Shown: positions 32,210 through 42,019, counted from the first letter of the stretch. The stretch is 64,000 nt of DNA from Pseudomonas sp. GM79 (GCF_000282495.1 NZ_AKJE01000058.1:1-64000), one strand, 5' to 3'. Notes: generated from the sequence alone by a model not told the origin. Made by a program: numbers and translations.

Positions 32210-33685
32210 ATGTGGCGTGAAACCAAAATTCTGCTGATTGATGACGATAGCGTCCGCCGCCGCGATTTGGCGGTGATTTTAAATTTTCTTGGCGAAGAAA
32301 ATTTACCCTGTGGCAGCCATGACTGGCAGCAGGCTGTCGGCTCTTTGTCATCAAGTCGTGAAGTAATCTGTGTCCTCATCGGGACGGTAAATGCTCCTGG
32401 TGCACTTTTGGGCCTGTTAAAGACACTCTCAACCTGGGATGAGTTCCTTCCAGTTTTGTTAATGGGCGATAATTCTTCCATTGACTTGCCGGAAGACCAG
32501 CGTCGTCGAGTGCTTTCGACTCTCGAAATGCCACCCAGCTACAGCAAATTGCTCGACTCGCTGCACCGTGCACAGGTCTATCGCGAGATGTATGACCAGG
32601 CGCGTGAGCGCGGTCGTCACCGTGAACCCAATCTTTTCCGTAGCCTCGTCGGCACCAGCCGGGCGATTCAACACGTCCGTCAGATGATGCAGCAAGTGGC
32701 CGATACTGATGCCAGTGTGCTGATCCTCGGCGAGTCCGGGACCGGCAAGGAAGTGGTCGCGCGCAACCTGCACTACCACTCCAAGCGGCGTGACGCGCCG
32801 TTCGTGCCGGTCAACTGCGGTGCTATTCCGGCCGAGTTGCTCGAAAGCGAATTGTTCGGCCATGAGAAGGGTGCCTTCACCGGAGCGATCACCAGTCGCG
32901 CCGGGCGTTTCGAGCTGGCCAACGGTGGTACCTTGTTCCTCGACGAAATCGGCGACATGCCGTTGCCGATGCAGGTCAAGCTGCTGCGCGTCTTGCAGGA
33001 ACGCACCTTTGAGCGCGTGGGCAGCAACAAGACCCAAAGCGTCGATGTGCGGATCATTGCGGCGACCCACAAGAATCTCGAAAGCATGATCGAGATCGGC
33101 ACTTTCCGCGAAGACCTCTACTATCGCTTGAACGTGTTCCCGATCGAGATGGCGCCATTGCGCGAACGCGTCGAAGACATTCCGCTGCTGATGAACGAGT
33201 TGATCTCGCGCATGGAGCACGAGAAGCGCGGTTCGATCCGTTTCAATTCGGCGGCGATCATGTCGCTGTGCCGTCATGGCTGGCCGGGCAACGTTCGCGA
33301 GCTTGCCAACCTGGTGGAGCGCATGGCGATCATGCACCCGTACGGGGTGATCGGTGTGGTCGAGTTGCCGAAGAAATTCCGCTACGTCGATGACGAAGAC
33401 GAGCAACTGGTCGACAGCCTGCGCAGCGATCTTGAAGAGCGGGTGGCCATTAACGGTCATACCCCGGACTTCACCGCCAATGCCTTGTTGCCACCGGAAG
33501 GCCTGGACTTGAAGGATTACCTCGGTGGTCTGGAACAAGGGCTGATCCAGCAAGCGCTGGATGATGCCAATGGCATCGTGGCGCGGGCGGCAGAACGGCT
33601 GCGGATTCGTCGTACCACGCTGGTGGAGAAGATGCGCAAGTACGGCATGAGTCGTCGTGACGGTGATGAACAGGCGGATGATTGA
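32210..33685 (+). CDS. fleQ: Flagellar master regulator FleQ (sigma-54 activator, c-di-GMP responsive)
   Basis: FleQ activates sigma-54 flagellar promoters and controls exopolysaccharide genes in response to c-di-GMP. The 491-residue protein has an atypical receiver domain (1-120), an AAA+ domain with Walker A GESGTGKE (174-181), GAFTGA (221-226) and Walker B LFLDEIGD (242-249), and a Fis-type HTH near the end (AAERLRIRRTTLVEKMRKYG). The c-di-GMP residues known in P. aeruginosa are kept: LFRS at 142-145 and R185/N186. ATG 32210 has AGGGAAG upstream. No sigma-54 motif precedes it, fitting a master regulator made from another promoter. Confidence 0.97.
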   Translation: MWRETKILLIDDDSVRRRDLAVILNFLGEENLPCGSHDWQQAVGSLSSSREVICVLIGTVNAPGALLGLLKTLSTWDEFLPVLLMGDNSSIDLPEDQRRRVLSTLEMPPSYSKLLDSLHRAQVYREMYDQARERGRHREPNLFRSLVGTSRAIQHVRQMMQQVADTDASVLILGESGTGKEVVARNLHYHSKRRDAPFVPVNCGAIPAELLESELFGHEKGAFTGAITSRAGRFELANGGTLFLDEIGDMPLPMQVKLLRVLQERTFERVGSNKTQSVDVRIIAATHKNLESMIEIGTFREDLYYRLNVFPIEMAPLRERVEDIPLLMNELISRMEHEKRGSIRFNSAAIMSLCRHGWPGNVRELANLVERMAIMHPYGVIGVVELPKKFRYVDDEDEQLVDSLRSDLEERVAINGHTPDFTANALLPPEGLDLKDYLGGLEQGLIQQALDDANGIVARAAERLRIRRTTLVEKMRKYGMSRRDGDEQADD

Positions 33686-33726
33686 CGCCTGTTTTTCAAC
33701 TCCTTCATTTATAGGTAGTTTTTTTT

Positions 33727-33742
33727 AGGCACGGGTATTGCT
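33727..33742 (+). promoter_or_regulatory. Sigma-54 promoter of fleSR
   Basis: AGGCACGGGTATTGCT has GG and GC exactly 10 bases apart and matches all but the first base of TGGCACG-N4-TTGCW. It lies 54 bases before fleS, consistent with FleQ-dependent expression of fleSR. Confidence 0.85.
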
Positions 33743-33795
33743 ACATCCCTCGCAACGTTCCGTTTAACTGACGGTCAACCACGCGAGAGAGTCCG

Positions 33796-35019
33796 ATGCC
33801 CCAAGCCGCCCAGATGTCTCCTGCCCTTGATGCTTCGGGGCAACCGTCGTCCGTAGAGCAGGCAAGCCGGCTTGGCCTTGAGCAGGCATTTGCGCTGTTC
33901 AGCCAGATGTCGAGCCAATTGACCGATTCCTACAGCATGCTCGAAGCCCGGGTCACCGAGCTCAAGGGCGAGCTGGCGGTGGTCAGTGCTCAGCGCATGC
34001 AGGAGCTGGCGGAAAAAGAACGCCTGGCCAACCGTCTGCAAAATCTCCTCGATCTGTTGCCCGGCGGCGTCATCGTCATCGACGCCCAGGGTATCGTGCG
34101 CGAAGCTAATCCCGCCGCGAGTGAACTGCTTGGTCTGCCTCTCGAAGGCGAGCTGTGGCGTCATGTGATTGCTCGATGCTTTGCACCGCGCGAGGACGAC
34201 GGTCACGAAATATCCCTTAAGGACGGTCGACGTCTATCGATCGCCACGCGTTCGCTGGACGCCGAGCCCGGTCAATTGGTGTTGCTCAATGACCTGACTG
34301 AAACCCGTCATCTGCAAGATCAACTGGCTCGCCACGAACGTCTGTCGTCTCTGGGGCGTATGGTTGCCTCGTTGGCTCATCAGATTCGCACGCCGTTGTC
34401 CGCTGCATTGCTCTACGCCAGTCATTTGACTGAGCAGCAGTTGCCGGTCGAGACCCAGCAACGTTTTGCCGGGCGCCTGAAAGAGCGTCTGCATGAACTC
34501 GAACACCAGGTTCGCGACATGCTGGTGTTCGCCCGTGGCGAGCTGCCGCTGACCGATCGCGTGAGCCCCAAGATGTTGATGCAGTCGCTGCAAGCGGCAG
34601 CGCTGACCCACGTTCAGGACTTGCCGATTCGCTGGCAGTGCGACAGTCATGCCGGTGAGTTGCTGTGTAATCGCGACACCTTGGTCGGGGCGATCCTCAA
34701 CCTGATCGAGAACGCCATCCAGGCCAGCGCCGGCGACGTTCGTTTGAAGGTTCATCTATATACCCGCGACAACAATCTGCGCCTGTGCATCAGCGACAGC
34801 GGCAGCGGTATCGACACGAAGGTACTGGCGCGTTTGGGTGAACCGTTTTTCACCACTAAAACCACCGGCACCGGCCTGGGCCTGACCGTGGTCAAGGCAG
34901 TCGCCCGTGCCCATCAGGGAGAATTGCAATTGCGCTCGCGGCCGGGTCGCGGCACTTGTGCGCAGGTGATCTTGCCGCTTTTTTCTGGTGAACAACCCAG
35001 CGCTCAGGGAGCGAAGTGA
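33796..35019 (+). CDS. fleS: Sensor histidine kinase FleS
   Basis: FleS is the cytoplasmic kinase that phosphorylates FleR and so turns on the basal-body and hook genes. The 407-residue protein has a short N-terminal coiled coil, a PAS domain (about 75-170, LPGGVIVIDAQGIVREANPA), an HisKA domain with the phosphorylated His in ASLAHQIRTPLSAALL (about 190-206), and a HATPase domain (NLIENAIQAS, DSGSGIDTKVLARLGEPFFTTK, GTGLGLTVVK). There are no membrane segments. ATG 33796 follows a sigma-54 promoter and it is coupled to fleR. Confidence 0.95.
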   Translation: MPQAAQMSPALDASGQPSSVEQASRLGLEQAFALFSQMSSQLTDSYSMLEARVTELKGELAVVSAQRMQELAEKERLANRLQNLLDLLPGGVIVIDAQGIVREANPAASELLGLPLEGELWRHVIARCFAPREDDGHEISLKDGRRLSIATRSLDAEPGQLVLLNDLTETRHLQDQLARHERLSSLGRMVASLAHQIRTPLSAALLYASHLTEQQLPVETQQRFAGRLKERLHELEHQVRDMLVFARGELPLTDRVSPKMLMQSLQAAALTHVQDLPIRWQCDSHAGELLCNRDTLVGAILNLIENAIQASAGDVRLKVHLYTRDNNLRLCISDSGSGIDTKVLARLGEPFFTTKTTGTGLGLTVVKAVARAHQGELQLRSRPGRGTCAQVILPLFSGEQPSAQGAK

Positions 35020-35024
35020 AGGAC

Positions 35025-36410
35025 ATGGCCATCAAGGTTTTACTGGTCGAGGATGACCGCGCGCTACGGGAAGCATTGGCCGATACGCTGCTGCTTGCCG
35101 GGCACGATTACACGGCGGTCGGTTCGGCGGAAGAGGCGTTGGCTGCGGTCGGCGCCGAGGCATTTAACCTGGTGCTCAGCGACGTCAACATGCCGGGCAT
35201 GGATGGTCATCAACTGCTTGGATTGCTGCGGGCGCGTCAGCCGCAACTGCCTGTATTACTGATGACCGCTCACGGTGCGGTCGAGCGCGCAGTCGACGCC
35301 ATGCGTCAGGGCGCGGCGGATTATCTGGTCAAACCCTTCGAGCCCAAAGCCTTGCTCGATCTGGTGGCGCGGCACGCGCTGGGCAATCTGGGCGCGACCG
35401 AGAGTGAAGGGCCTGTGGCGTTCGAGCCCGCCAGTGCGCAATTGCTGGAACTGGCTGCGCGGGTGGCACGCAGTGACTCCACGGTGTTGATCTCCGGTGA
35501 GTCCGGGACCGGCAAGGAAGTGCTGGCGCGTTACATCCATCAACACTCTCACCGCGCCAGTCAGCCGTTTATTGCGATCAACTGTGCAGCGATCCCGGAC
35601 AACATGCTCGAAGCCACCTTGTTCGGTCACGAAAAGGGGGCTTTCACAGGCGCCATTGCGGCGCAGGCCGGCAAGTTCGAGCAGGCCGATGGCGGGACGA
35701 TCCTGCTCGATGAAATCTCCGAAATGCCCCTCGGCCTACAAGCCAAATTACTGCGCGTGTTGCAAGAGCGTGAAGTTGAGCGAGTCGGCGCACGCAAGCC
35801 GATCATGCTGGACATTCGAGTGGTGGCTACCACCAACCGTGACCTCGCCGCCGAAGTGACGGCGGGGCGTTTTCGCGAAGATCTTTACTATCGCCTGTCG
35901 GTGTTCCCGCTGGCCTGGCGTCCGCTGCGCGAGCGCACCGCCGACATCCTGCCGCTGGCCGAGCGACTGTTGGCCAAGCACGTCAATAAAATGAAGCATG
36001 CCGTGGCGAAGCTTTCGCCCGAGGCGCAAGTTTGCCTGATCGCTTATCCGTGGCCGGGCAACGTGCGTGAGCTGGATAACGCGATCCAGCGAGCCTTGAT
36101 TCTGCAGCAGGGCGGTTTGATCCAGCCGCAAGATTTCTGCCTGGCCGGGCCGGTGGCGTGCGCGCCGTTGCCGCCATTGGCGTCGACGCCCACGCGGGCC
36201 GTAGACGTCGAAGCTGAATCGGCGGGCGCCCTCGGCGACGACCTGCGGCGCCGTGAATTTCAGATGATCATCGACACCTTGCGTTCCGAGCGTGGCCGTC
36301 GCAAAGAAGCCGCCGAGCGACTGGGCATCAGCCCGCGCACTTTGCGCTACAAGCTGGCGCAAATGCGTGACGCCGGAATGGATGTGGAAGCGTACTTGTT
36401 CGCCACCTGA
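35025..36410 (+). CDS. fleR: Two-component response regulator FleR (sigma-54 activator)
   Basis: FleR is the NtrC-type partner of FleS and activates class III flagellar promoters. The product (461 residues from ATG 35025) has a receiver domain with phospho-acceptor Asp53 (SDVNMPGMDG), an AAA+ domain with GESGTGKE, GAFTGA and ILLDEISE, and a C-terminal Fis-type HTH (AAERLGISPRTLRYKLAQM). GTG 35016, overlapping the fleS stop, is an alternative start three codons earlier; ATG 35025 fits the family N-terminus (MAIKVLLVEDD) and has GAAGG upstream. A REP-like palindrome follows. Confidence 0.95.
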   Translation: MAIKVLLVEDDRALREALADTLLLAGHDYTAVGSAEEALAAVGAEAFNLVLSDVNMPGMDGHQLLGLLRARQPQLPVLLMTAHGAVERAVDAMRQGAADYLVKPFEPKALLDLVARHALGNLGATESEGPVAFEPASAQLLELAARVARSDSTVLISGESGTGKEVLARYIHQHSHRASQPFIAINCAAIPDNMLEATLFGHEKGAFTGAIAAQAGKFEQADGGTILLDEISEMPLGLQAKLLRVLQEREVERVGARKPIMLDIRVVATTNRDLAAEVTAGRFREDLYYRLSVFPLAWRPLRERTADILPLAERLLAKHVNKMKHAVAKLSPEAQVCLIAYPWPGNVRELDNAIQRALILQQGGLIQPQDFCLAGPVACAPLPPLASTPTRAVDVEAESAGALGDDLRRREFQMIIDTLRSERGRRKEAAERLGISPRTLRYKLAQMRDAGMDVEAYLFAT

Positions 36411-36435
36411 AAGTTGACGCAAGCAACACTGTTCT

Positions 36436-36546
36436 AAATGTGGGAGCGGCGGTGCGACGATTCGACTTGCTCGCGAAAGCTGTAGACCAGCCAGCATCTC
36501 TGTTGAATGGAAAACCGTATTCGCGAGCAAGCCCGCTCCCACATTT
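36436..36546. repeat. REP-type palindromic repeat pair after fleR
   Basis: An imperfect inverted repeat of about 110 bases. The outer arms AAATGTGGGAGCGG and CCCGCTCCCACATTT and inner arms CTTGCTCGCGAA and TTCGCGAGCAAG face each other. The left arm carries an extra 16-base segment between outer and inner parts. It is the same family as the element at 46531-46618 and typical of Pseudomonas REP doublets; it may also act as a transcription stop. Confidence 0.85.
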
Positions 36547-36610
36547 GTTTTGCGGTGATTCATGATTAAAGCAAAGCATGGAAGGCTTTTGTTTAGAGCG
36601 ATCACCGAGC

Positions 36611-36626
36611 TGGCACCCTTGTTGCT
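36611..36626 (+). promoter_or_regulatory. Sigma-54 promoter of fliEFGHIJ
   Basis: TGGCACCCTTGTTGCT is a near-perfect -24/-12 element with the exact 10-base spacing between GG and GC. It lies 78 bases before fliE and should drive the fliE-fliJ operon under FleQ or FleR. Confidence 0.9.
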
Positions 36627-36703
36627 AACACCTCACTACCCGCCGAGTGAGTGTCAAAAAATTGCGGGTAGCCAGAGACGTAGCTTCGTCAAAGAGAGAA
36701 ACC

Positions 36704-37033
36704 ATGAGCCAAGGTATTGAATTCAATCGGTTGATGCTGGATATGCGCTCCATGCAAATGGATGCCATGTCTGCGCCGAAATCGACTGCCGCAGTCCCTG
36801 AATTGGGTGGCAGCAGCTTTTCCGACATGCTCGGTCAGGCCGTCAATAAAGTGAACGACACCCAGCAGGCGTCAAATCAGTTGGCCAGTGCTTTCGAAAT
36901 CGGTAAAAGCGGCGTCGACCTGACGGACGTGATGATTTCCTCGCAGAAGGCCAGCGTGTCTTTTCAAGCGTTGACCCAAGTGCGTAACAAGCTGGTTCAG
37001 GCATACCAAGACATCATGCAGATGCCGGTTTAA
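36704..37033 (+). CDS. fliE: Flagellar hook-basal body protein FliE
   Basis: FliE connects the MS ring to the proximal rod and is the first rod protein exported. The 109-residue product contains SFSDMLGQAVNKVNDTQQAS and the conserved end DVMISSQKASVSFQALTQVRNKLVQAYQDIMQMPV (read in part here as the C-terminal helix at about 75-109). ATG 36704 has AGAGAGA upstream; the open frame reaches back to 36647, but similarity starts at MSQGIEFNRL. It opens the fliEFGHIJ operon. Confidence 0.95.
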   Translation: MSQGIEFNRLMLDMRSMQMDAMSAPKSTAAVPELGGSSFSDMLGQAVNKVNDTQQASNQLASAFEIGKSGVDLTDVMISSQKASVSFQALTQVRNKLVQAYQDIMQMPV

Positions 37034-37048
37034 GGACGAGATTGAGTC

Positions 37049-38836
37049 ATGGCAGAAGCAATCGCCGATAATGTTCCGGTCAAGGCCACTCCAATAGACG
37101 GCAAACCGCCGCTGTTCGGGTTGTCCTTCCTGGAAAACCTCTCCGAGATGACCATGTTGCGTCAGGTGGGCCTGTTGGTCGGCCTGGCTGCGAGCGTGGC
37201 GATTGGTTTTGCCGTTGTGTTGTGGTCCCAGCAGCCGGACTACCGGCCTCTGTACGGCAGCCTTGCCGGTATGGACGCCAAGCAGGTCATGGAAACCCTG
37301 GCCGCAGCCGATATTCCCTATACCGTTGAACCGAACTCCGGTGCCTTGCTGGTCAAGGCCGATGACCTGTCTCGTGCGCGGCTCAAGCTCGCGGGCGCTG
37401 GTGTCACTCCCAGCGACGGCAACATCGGTTTTGAGATCCTCGACAAGGAACAAGGGCTGGGCACCAGTCAGTTCATGGAAGCGACCCGTTATCGTCGCGG
37501 CCTCGAAGGCGAACTGGCACGGACCATTTCCAGCCTGAACAACGTCAAGGGTGCCCGCGTGCACCTGGCGATTCCGAAAAGTTCGGTGTTCGTGCGTGAC
37601 GAGCGTAAGCCCAGCGCTTCGGTTCTGGTTGAACTCTATTCCGGTCGCTCGCTGGAGCCGGGCCAGGTCGTCGCTATCATCAATCTGGTTGCTACCAGCG
37701 TTCCTGAACTGAGCAAGTCGCAGATCACTGTGGTCGATCAGAAGGGCAACCTGCTGTCGGATCAGGCGGAAAACTCCGAACTGACCATGGCCGGCAAGCA
37801 ATTCGATTACAGCCGTCGCATGGAAAGCATGCTGACCCAGCGTGTACACAACATCCTGCAACCGGTGTTGGGTAATGATCGCTATAAAGCCGAAGTTTCG
37901 GCCGATGTGGATTTCAGCGCCGTCGAGTCGACTTCCGAGCAATTCAACCCGGATCAGCCGGCGTTGCGCAGTGAGCAATCGGTCAACGAACAGCGCACCG
38001 CCAGCAATGGCCCGCAAGGTGTACCGGGTGCCCTGAGCAACCAGCCGCCATCGCCGGCCTCGGCGCCGCAAACCACCGGTGGCGCCACCGCGTCGGCTGG
38101 CATGGTGCAACCAGGCCAGCCATTGCTCGATGCCAACGGTCAGCAAATCATGGACCCGGCCACCGGCCAGCCGATGCTGGCGCCGTACCCGGCGGACAAG
38201 CGTCAACAATCCACCAAGAACTTCGAACTCGACCGTTCCATCAGTCACACCAAACAACAGCAGGGCCGTTTGAATCGCCTGTCGGTGTCGGTGGTGGTGG
38301 ATGATCAGGTCAAGGTCAACGCGGCCAACGGCGAAACGACCCGCGCGCCGTGGAGCGCCGATGAATTGGCGCGCTTCACTCGCCTGGTGCAGGACGCCGT
38401 CGGTTTCGACGCCAGCCGTGGCGACAGTGTCAGCGTGATCAACATGCCGTTCTCCGCCGAGCGTGGCGAAGTGATCGCCGAGATTCCGTTCTACTCCCAG
38501 CCGTGGTTCTGGGACATCGTCAAGCAAGTGCTGGGTGTGTTGTTCATCCTGGTGCTGGTATTCGGTGTGCTGCGTCCGGTGCTCAACAACATCACCGGCG
38601 GCGGCAAAGACAAGCAACTGGCCGGCATTGGCAGCGACATGGAACTGGGTGGCATGGGCGGCCTGGACGGCGAACTGTCCAACGACCGTGTCAGCCTTGG
38701 TGGCCCGACCAGCATCCTGCTGCCGAGCCCGAGCGAAGGCTATGACGCACAGTTGAACGCAATCAAGAGTCTGGTGGCAGAAGATCCGGGTCGCGTGGCC
38801 CAGGTCGTGAAAGAGTGGATTAACGCAGATGAGTGA
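37049..38836 (+). CDS. fliF: Flagellar MS-ring protein FliF
   Basis: FliF forms the MS ring in the inner membrane, the base on which the flagellum is built. The 595-residue protein has an N-terminal membrane segment (about 32-54), YscJ-like ring-building domains with YRPLYGSLAGMDAKQV and EATRYRRGLEGELARTI, a Pro/Gln/Ala-rich insertion (about 310-385), and a second membrane segment (about 490-515). The C-terminal cytoplasmic tail that binds FliG ends VAQVVKEWINADE. It overlaps fliG by eight bases. Confidence 0.97.
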   Translation: MAEAIADNVPVKATPIDGKPPLFGLSFLENLSEMTMLRQVGLLVGLAASVAIGFAVVLWSQQPDYRPLYGSLAGMDAKQVMETLAAADIPYTVEPNSGALLVKADDLSRARLKLAGAGVTPSDGNIGFEILDKEQGLGTSQFMEATRYRRGLEGELARTISSLNNVKGARVHLAIPKSSVFVRDERKPSASVLVELYSGRSLEPGQVVAIINLVATSVPELSKSQITVVDQKGNLLSDQAENSELTMAGKQFDYSRRMESMLTQRVHNILQPVLGNDRYKAEVSADVDFSAVESTSEQFNPDQPALRSEQSVNEQRTASNGPQGVPGALSNQPPSPASAPQTTGGATASAGMVQPGQPLLDANGQQIMDPATGQPMLAPYPADKRQQSTKNFELDRSISHTKQQQGRLNRLSVSVVVDDQVKVNAANGETTRAPWSADELARFTRLVQDAVGFDASRGDSVSVINMPFSAERGEVIAEIPFYSQPWFWDIVKQVLGVLFILVLVFGVLRPVLNNITGGGKDKQLAGIGSDMELGGMGGLDGELSNDRVSLGGPTSILLPSPSEGYDAQLNAIKSLVAEDPGRVAQVVKEWINADE

Positions 38837-39848
38837 TAACCGAGCCGTTGCCGCCAAACTGACCAAGGTCGACAAAGCCGCGATTCTGCTGCTGTCCCTC
38901 GGTTCCACCGATGCTGCGCAAGTGCTGCGCCACATGGGGCCCAAAGAGGTCCAGCGTGTGGGCGTGGCCATGGCCCAGATGGGCAACGTGCACCGTGAGC
39001 AGGTCGAACAGGTGATGAGCGAGTTCGTCGACATCGTCGGCGACCAGACCAGCCTGGGCGTCGGCTCCGATGACTACGTGCGCAAAATGCTCACTCAGGC
39101 ATTGGGCGAAGACAAGGCCAACGGCCTGATCGACCGGATCCTGCTGGGCGGCAACACCAGTGGCCTCGACAGTTTGAAATGGATGGAGCCGCGCGCCGTC
39201 GCCGACGTGATCCGTTACGAACACCCGCAGATCCAGGCAATCGTGGTCGCCTACCTCGACCCGGATCAGGCCGGTGAAGTGCTGGGCAACTTCGACCACA
39301 AGGTCCGGTTGGACATCATCCTGCGGGTGTCTTCGTTGAACACCGTGCAACCGGCAGCCCTGAAAGAACTCAACCAGATTCTCGAGAAGCAGTTCTCCGG
39401 CAACTCGAATGCCTCGCGCACCACCCTGGGTGGCATCAAGCGTGCGGCCGACATCATGAACTTCCTCGACAGCTCGATCGAAGGTCAGCTTATGGATTCG
39501 ATTCGCGAAGTCGACGAAGACCTGTCCGGTCAGATCGAAGACCTCATGTTCGTGTTCAACAACCTGTCCGATGTCGACGACCGTGGCATTCAGGCGCTGT
39601 TGCGCGAAGTGTCCTCGGACGTCCTGGTGTTGGCCCTCAAGGGCTCGGACGAAGGCGTCAAGGAGAAGATCTTCAAGAACATGTCCAAACGGGCGGCCGA
39701 ACTGTTGCGCGACGACCTCGAGGCCAAAGGCCCGGTGCGCGTCAGCGACGTGGAAACCGCGCAGAAAGAAATCCTCACCATTGCCCGCCGTATGGCCGAA
39801 GCCGGAGAAATCGTTCTCGGCGGGAAGGGCGGCGAAGAGATGATCTAA
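38829..39848 (+). CDS. fliG: Flagellar motor switch protein FliG
   Basis: FliG is the rotor protein that interacts with the stators to produce torque. The 339-residue product shows KVDKAAILLLSLGSTDAAQVLRHM at the N-terminal FliF-binding domain, the EHPQIQAIVVAYLDP middle domain, and the C-terminal torque domain with DIEDLMFVFNNL-type helix (SGQIEDLMFVFNNLSDVDDR) and charged residues. ATG 38829 lies inside the end of fliF, giving an eight-base overlap and translational coupling. Confidence 0.97.
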   Translation: MSDNRAVAAKLTKVDKAAILLLSLGSTDAAQVLRHMGPKEVQRVGVAMAQMGNVHREQVEQVMSEFVDIVGDQTSLGVGSDDYVRKMLTQALGEDKANGLIDRILLGGNTSGLDSLKWMEPRAVADVIRYEHPQIQAIVVAYLDPDQAGEVLGNFDHKVRLDIILRVSSLNTVQPAALKELNQILEKQFSGNSNASRTTLGGIKRAADIMNFLDSSIEGQLMDSIREVDEDLSGQIEDLMFVFNNLSDVDDRGIQALLREVSSDVLVLALKGSDEGVKEKIFKNMSKRAAELLRDDLEAKGPVRVSDVETAQKEILTIARRMAEAGEIVLGGKGGEEMI

Positions 39849-39855
39849 GGTCACT

Positions 39856-40665
39856 ATGTCGTCCAAACATGATGAGTCCAATACCGACCTGATCCGCGCC
39901 AAGGACGTCGGTGGTTTCGACATCTGGTCGTTGCCCAGCTTCGACCCATTTGTACCGGAGCCCGAGCCGGAACCGGAGCCTGAACCGCCGGAAATGGAAG
40001 AAGTGCCGCTGGAAGAAGTCCAGCCACTGACCCTCGAAGAGCTCGAGAGCATTCGCCAGGAGGCCTACAACGAAGGCTTCGCCGTTGGCGAAAAAGAAGG
40101 TTTCCACAGCACCACGCTCAAGGTCCGTCAGGAAGCCGAAGTGGCGCTGACGGCCAAGATCGCTGGCCTGGAACAGCTGATGGTCAATCTGTTCGAGCCG
40201 ATTGCCGAGCAGGACACGCAGATCGAAAAGTCGCTGGTCGACCTCGTGCAGCACATCACCAAACAAGTGATTCAGCGCGAACTGGCCATCGACTCGACGC
40301 AGATCGAACACGTCATGCGCGAAGCGCTGAAGCTTTTGCCGCTGGGTGTGGGCAATGTGCGGCTATACATCAATCCACAGGATTTCGAACAGGTCAAAGC
40401 CCTGCGCGAGCGCCATGAAGAAACCTGGCGCATTGTCGAGGACGAATCCTTGTTGCCGGGCGGCTGCCGGGTCGAAACGGAGCACAGCCGCATCGACGCC
40501 ACCATCGAAACCCGTGTTACCCAAGTCATGGCCAAGCTGTTCGATCAATTGCACGATCAGGCGCTGCACCCGGCCGCACCGGACTTGAGCCTGGAACTGC
40601 CAATCGACGAAAAACCCGCAGTTACACCGAACGAGCCGACACTGGACGATCCCGATGCGCCTTGA
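39856..40665 (+). CDS. fliH: Flagellar export ATPase regulator FliH
   Basis: FliH forms the stator of the export ATPase FliI and links it to the C ring. The 269-residue protein has a FliH N-terminus with Trp in FDIWSLPSFDPF, a Glu-Pro repeat stretch at about residues 34-45, a coiled-coil middle and the conserved C-terminal FliH domain (LVQHITKQVIQRELAIDSTQI, LLPLGVGNVRLYINPQDFEQV, LLPGGCRVETEHSRIDATIETR). It overlaps fliI by 11 bases. Confidence 0.94.
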   Translation: MSSKHDESNTDLIRAKDVGGFDIWSLPSFDPFVPEPEPEPEPEPPEMEEVPLEEVQPLTLEELESIRQEAYNEGFAVGEKEGFHSTTLKVRQEAEVALTAKIAGLEQLMVNLFEPIAEQDTQIEKSLVDLVQHITKQVIQRELAIDSTQIEHVMREALKLLPLGVGNVRLYINPQDFEQVKALRERHEETWRIVEDESLLPGGCRVETEHSRIDATIETRVTQVMAKLFDQLHDQALHPAAPDLSLELPIDEKPAVTPNEPTLDDPDAP

Positions 40666-42013
40666 TCGCACCAGCTTCGCCAAGCGCCTCGGTAGCTACG
40701 CCGAGGCCACGGAGCTTGCCAGTGCGCCGATCCTCGAAGGTCGCCTGCTGCGCATGGTCGGCCTGACCCTCGAAGCCGAAGGCTTGCGCGCCGCCATGGG
40801 CAGCCGCTGCATGGTCATCAACGATGACAGCTATCACCCGGTGCAGGTCGAAGCCGAGGTCATGGGCTTCTCTGGCAGCAAAGTCTTTCTGATGCCAGTT
40901 GGCAGCGTCGCCGGCATCGCCCCCGGTGCCCGTGTGGTTCCCCTGGCTGATACCGGTCGCTTGCCCATGGGCATGAGCATGCTCGGTCGGGTGCTCGATG
41001 GCGCCGGGCGTGCGCTGGATGGCAAGGGTGGCATGAAGGCTGAAGATTGGGTGCCGATGGACGGCCCGACCATCAACCCGCTCAAGCGCGAACCCATCAG
41101 CGAGCCGCTGGACGTGGGCATTCGCTGCATCAACGGTTTGTTGACGGTTGGTCGCGGTCAGCGGCTCGGGCTGTTCGCCGGTACTGGCGTGGGCAAGAGT
41201 GTGCTGCTGGGCATGATGACCCGCTTCACCGAGGCCGACATCATCGTCGTCGGGCTGATCGGTGAGCGAGGTCGAGAAGTTAAAGAATTCATTGAGCACA
41301 TCCTCGGTGAAGAAGGGCTCAAGCGTTCGGTGGTGGTGGCGTCGCCAGCGGACGATGCGCCGCTGATGCGGCTGCGCGCGGCCATGTACTGCACGCGAAT
41401 CGCCGAGTATTTTCGCGACAAGGGCAAGAACGTCCTGTTGCTCATGGATTCGCTGACCCGTTTCGCCCAGGCCCAGCGGGAAATCGCCCTGGCCATCGGA
41501 GAACCTCCAGCGACCAAAGGCTATCCGCCGTCAGTGTTCGCCAAGTTGCCGAAACTGGTGGAGCGTGCCGGTAACGCTGAAAAGGGCGGCGGTTCGATCA
41601 CCGCGTTCTACACGGTATTGTCCGAAGGCGATGATCAGCAAGACCCGATCGCCGACTCGGCGCGGGGTGTGCTCGACGGACACATCGTGCTGTCCCGGCG
41701 TCTGGCCGAGGAAGGGCATTACCCGGCCATCGATATCGAAGCCTCCATCAGCCGGGTCATGCCGTCGGTGGTCGGCATCAAGCACATGAACCACGCGCAG
41801 ACGTTCAAGCAATACTGGTCGCGCTATCAGCAGAGCCGCGACTTGATCAGTGTCGGCGCCTATGTGTCCGGCGGTGATCGGGAAACCGATACCGCGATCA
41901 ATCTGCAACCGGCCATGACCATGTACCTGCGCCAGGGCTTGAACGACAACATCAGCATGGGCGCCAGCGAGAACCATCTCGCTTCGATCTTTGCGCCAGC
42001 GCCGGGCGGTTAA
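40655..42013 (+). CDS. fliI: Flagellum-specific ATP synthase FliI
   Basis: FliI is the hexameric ATPase of the flagellar type III export apparatus. The 452-residue protein has the F1-beta-like fold with Walker A GLFAGTGVGKSVLLGMM, the Walker B region NVLLLMDSLTRFAQAQREIAL and the signature SRALPSVVGI-type segment (here SISRVMPSVVGIKHM). ATG 40655 lies inside fliH. It is followed by fliJ after six bases. Confidence 0.97.
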   Translation: MRLDRTSFAKRLGSYAEATELASAPILEGRLLRMVGLTLEAEGLRAAMGSRCMVINDDSYHPVQVEAEVMGFSGSKVFLMPVGSVAGIAPGARVVPLADTGRLPMGMSMLGRVLDGAGRALDGKGGMKAEDWVPMDGPTINPLKREPISEPLDVGIRCINGLLTVGRGQRLGLFAGTGVGKSVLLGMMTRFTEADIIVVGLIGERGREVKEFIEHILGEEGLKRSVVVASPADDAPLMRLRAAMYCTRIAEYFRDKGKNVLLLMDSLTRFAQAQREIALAIGEPPATKGYPPSVFAKLPKLVERAGNAEKGGGSITAFYTVLSEGDDQQDPIADSARGVLDGHIVLSRRLAEEGHYPAIDIEASISRVMPSVVGIKHMNHAQTFKQYWSRYQQSRDLISVGAYVSGGDRETDTAINLQPAMTMYLRQGLNDNISMGASENHLASIFAPAPGG

Positions 42014-42019
42014 CCCGTC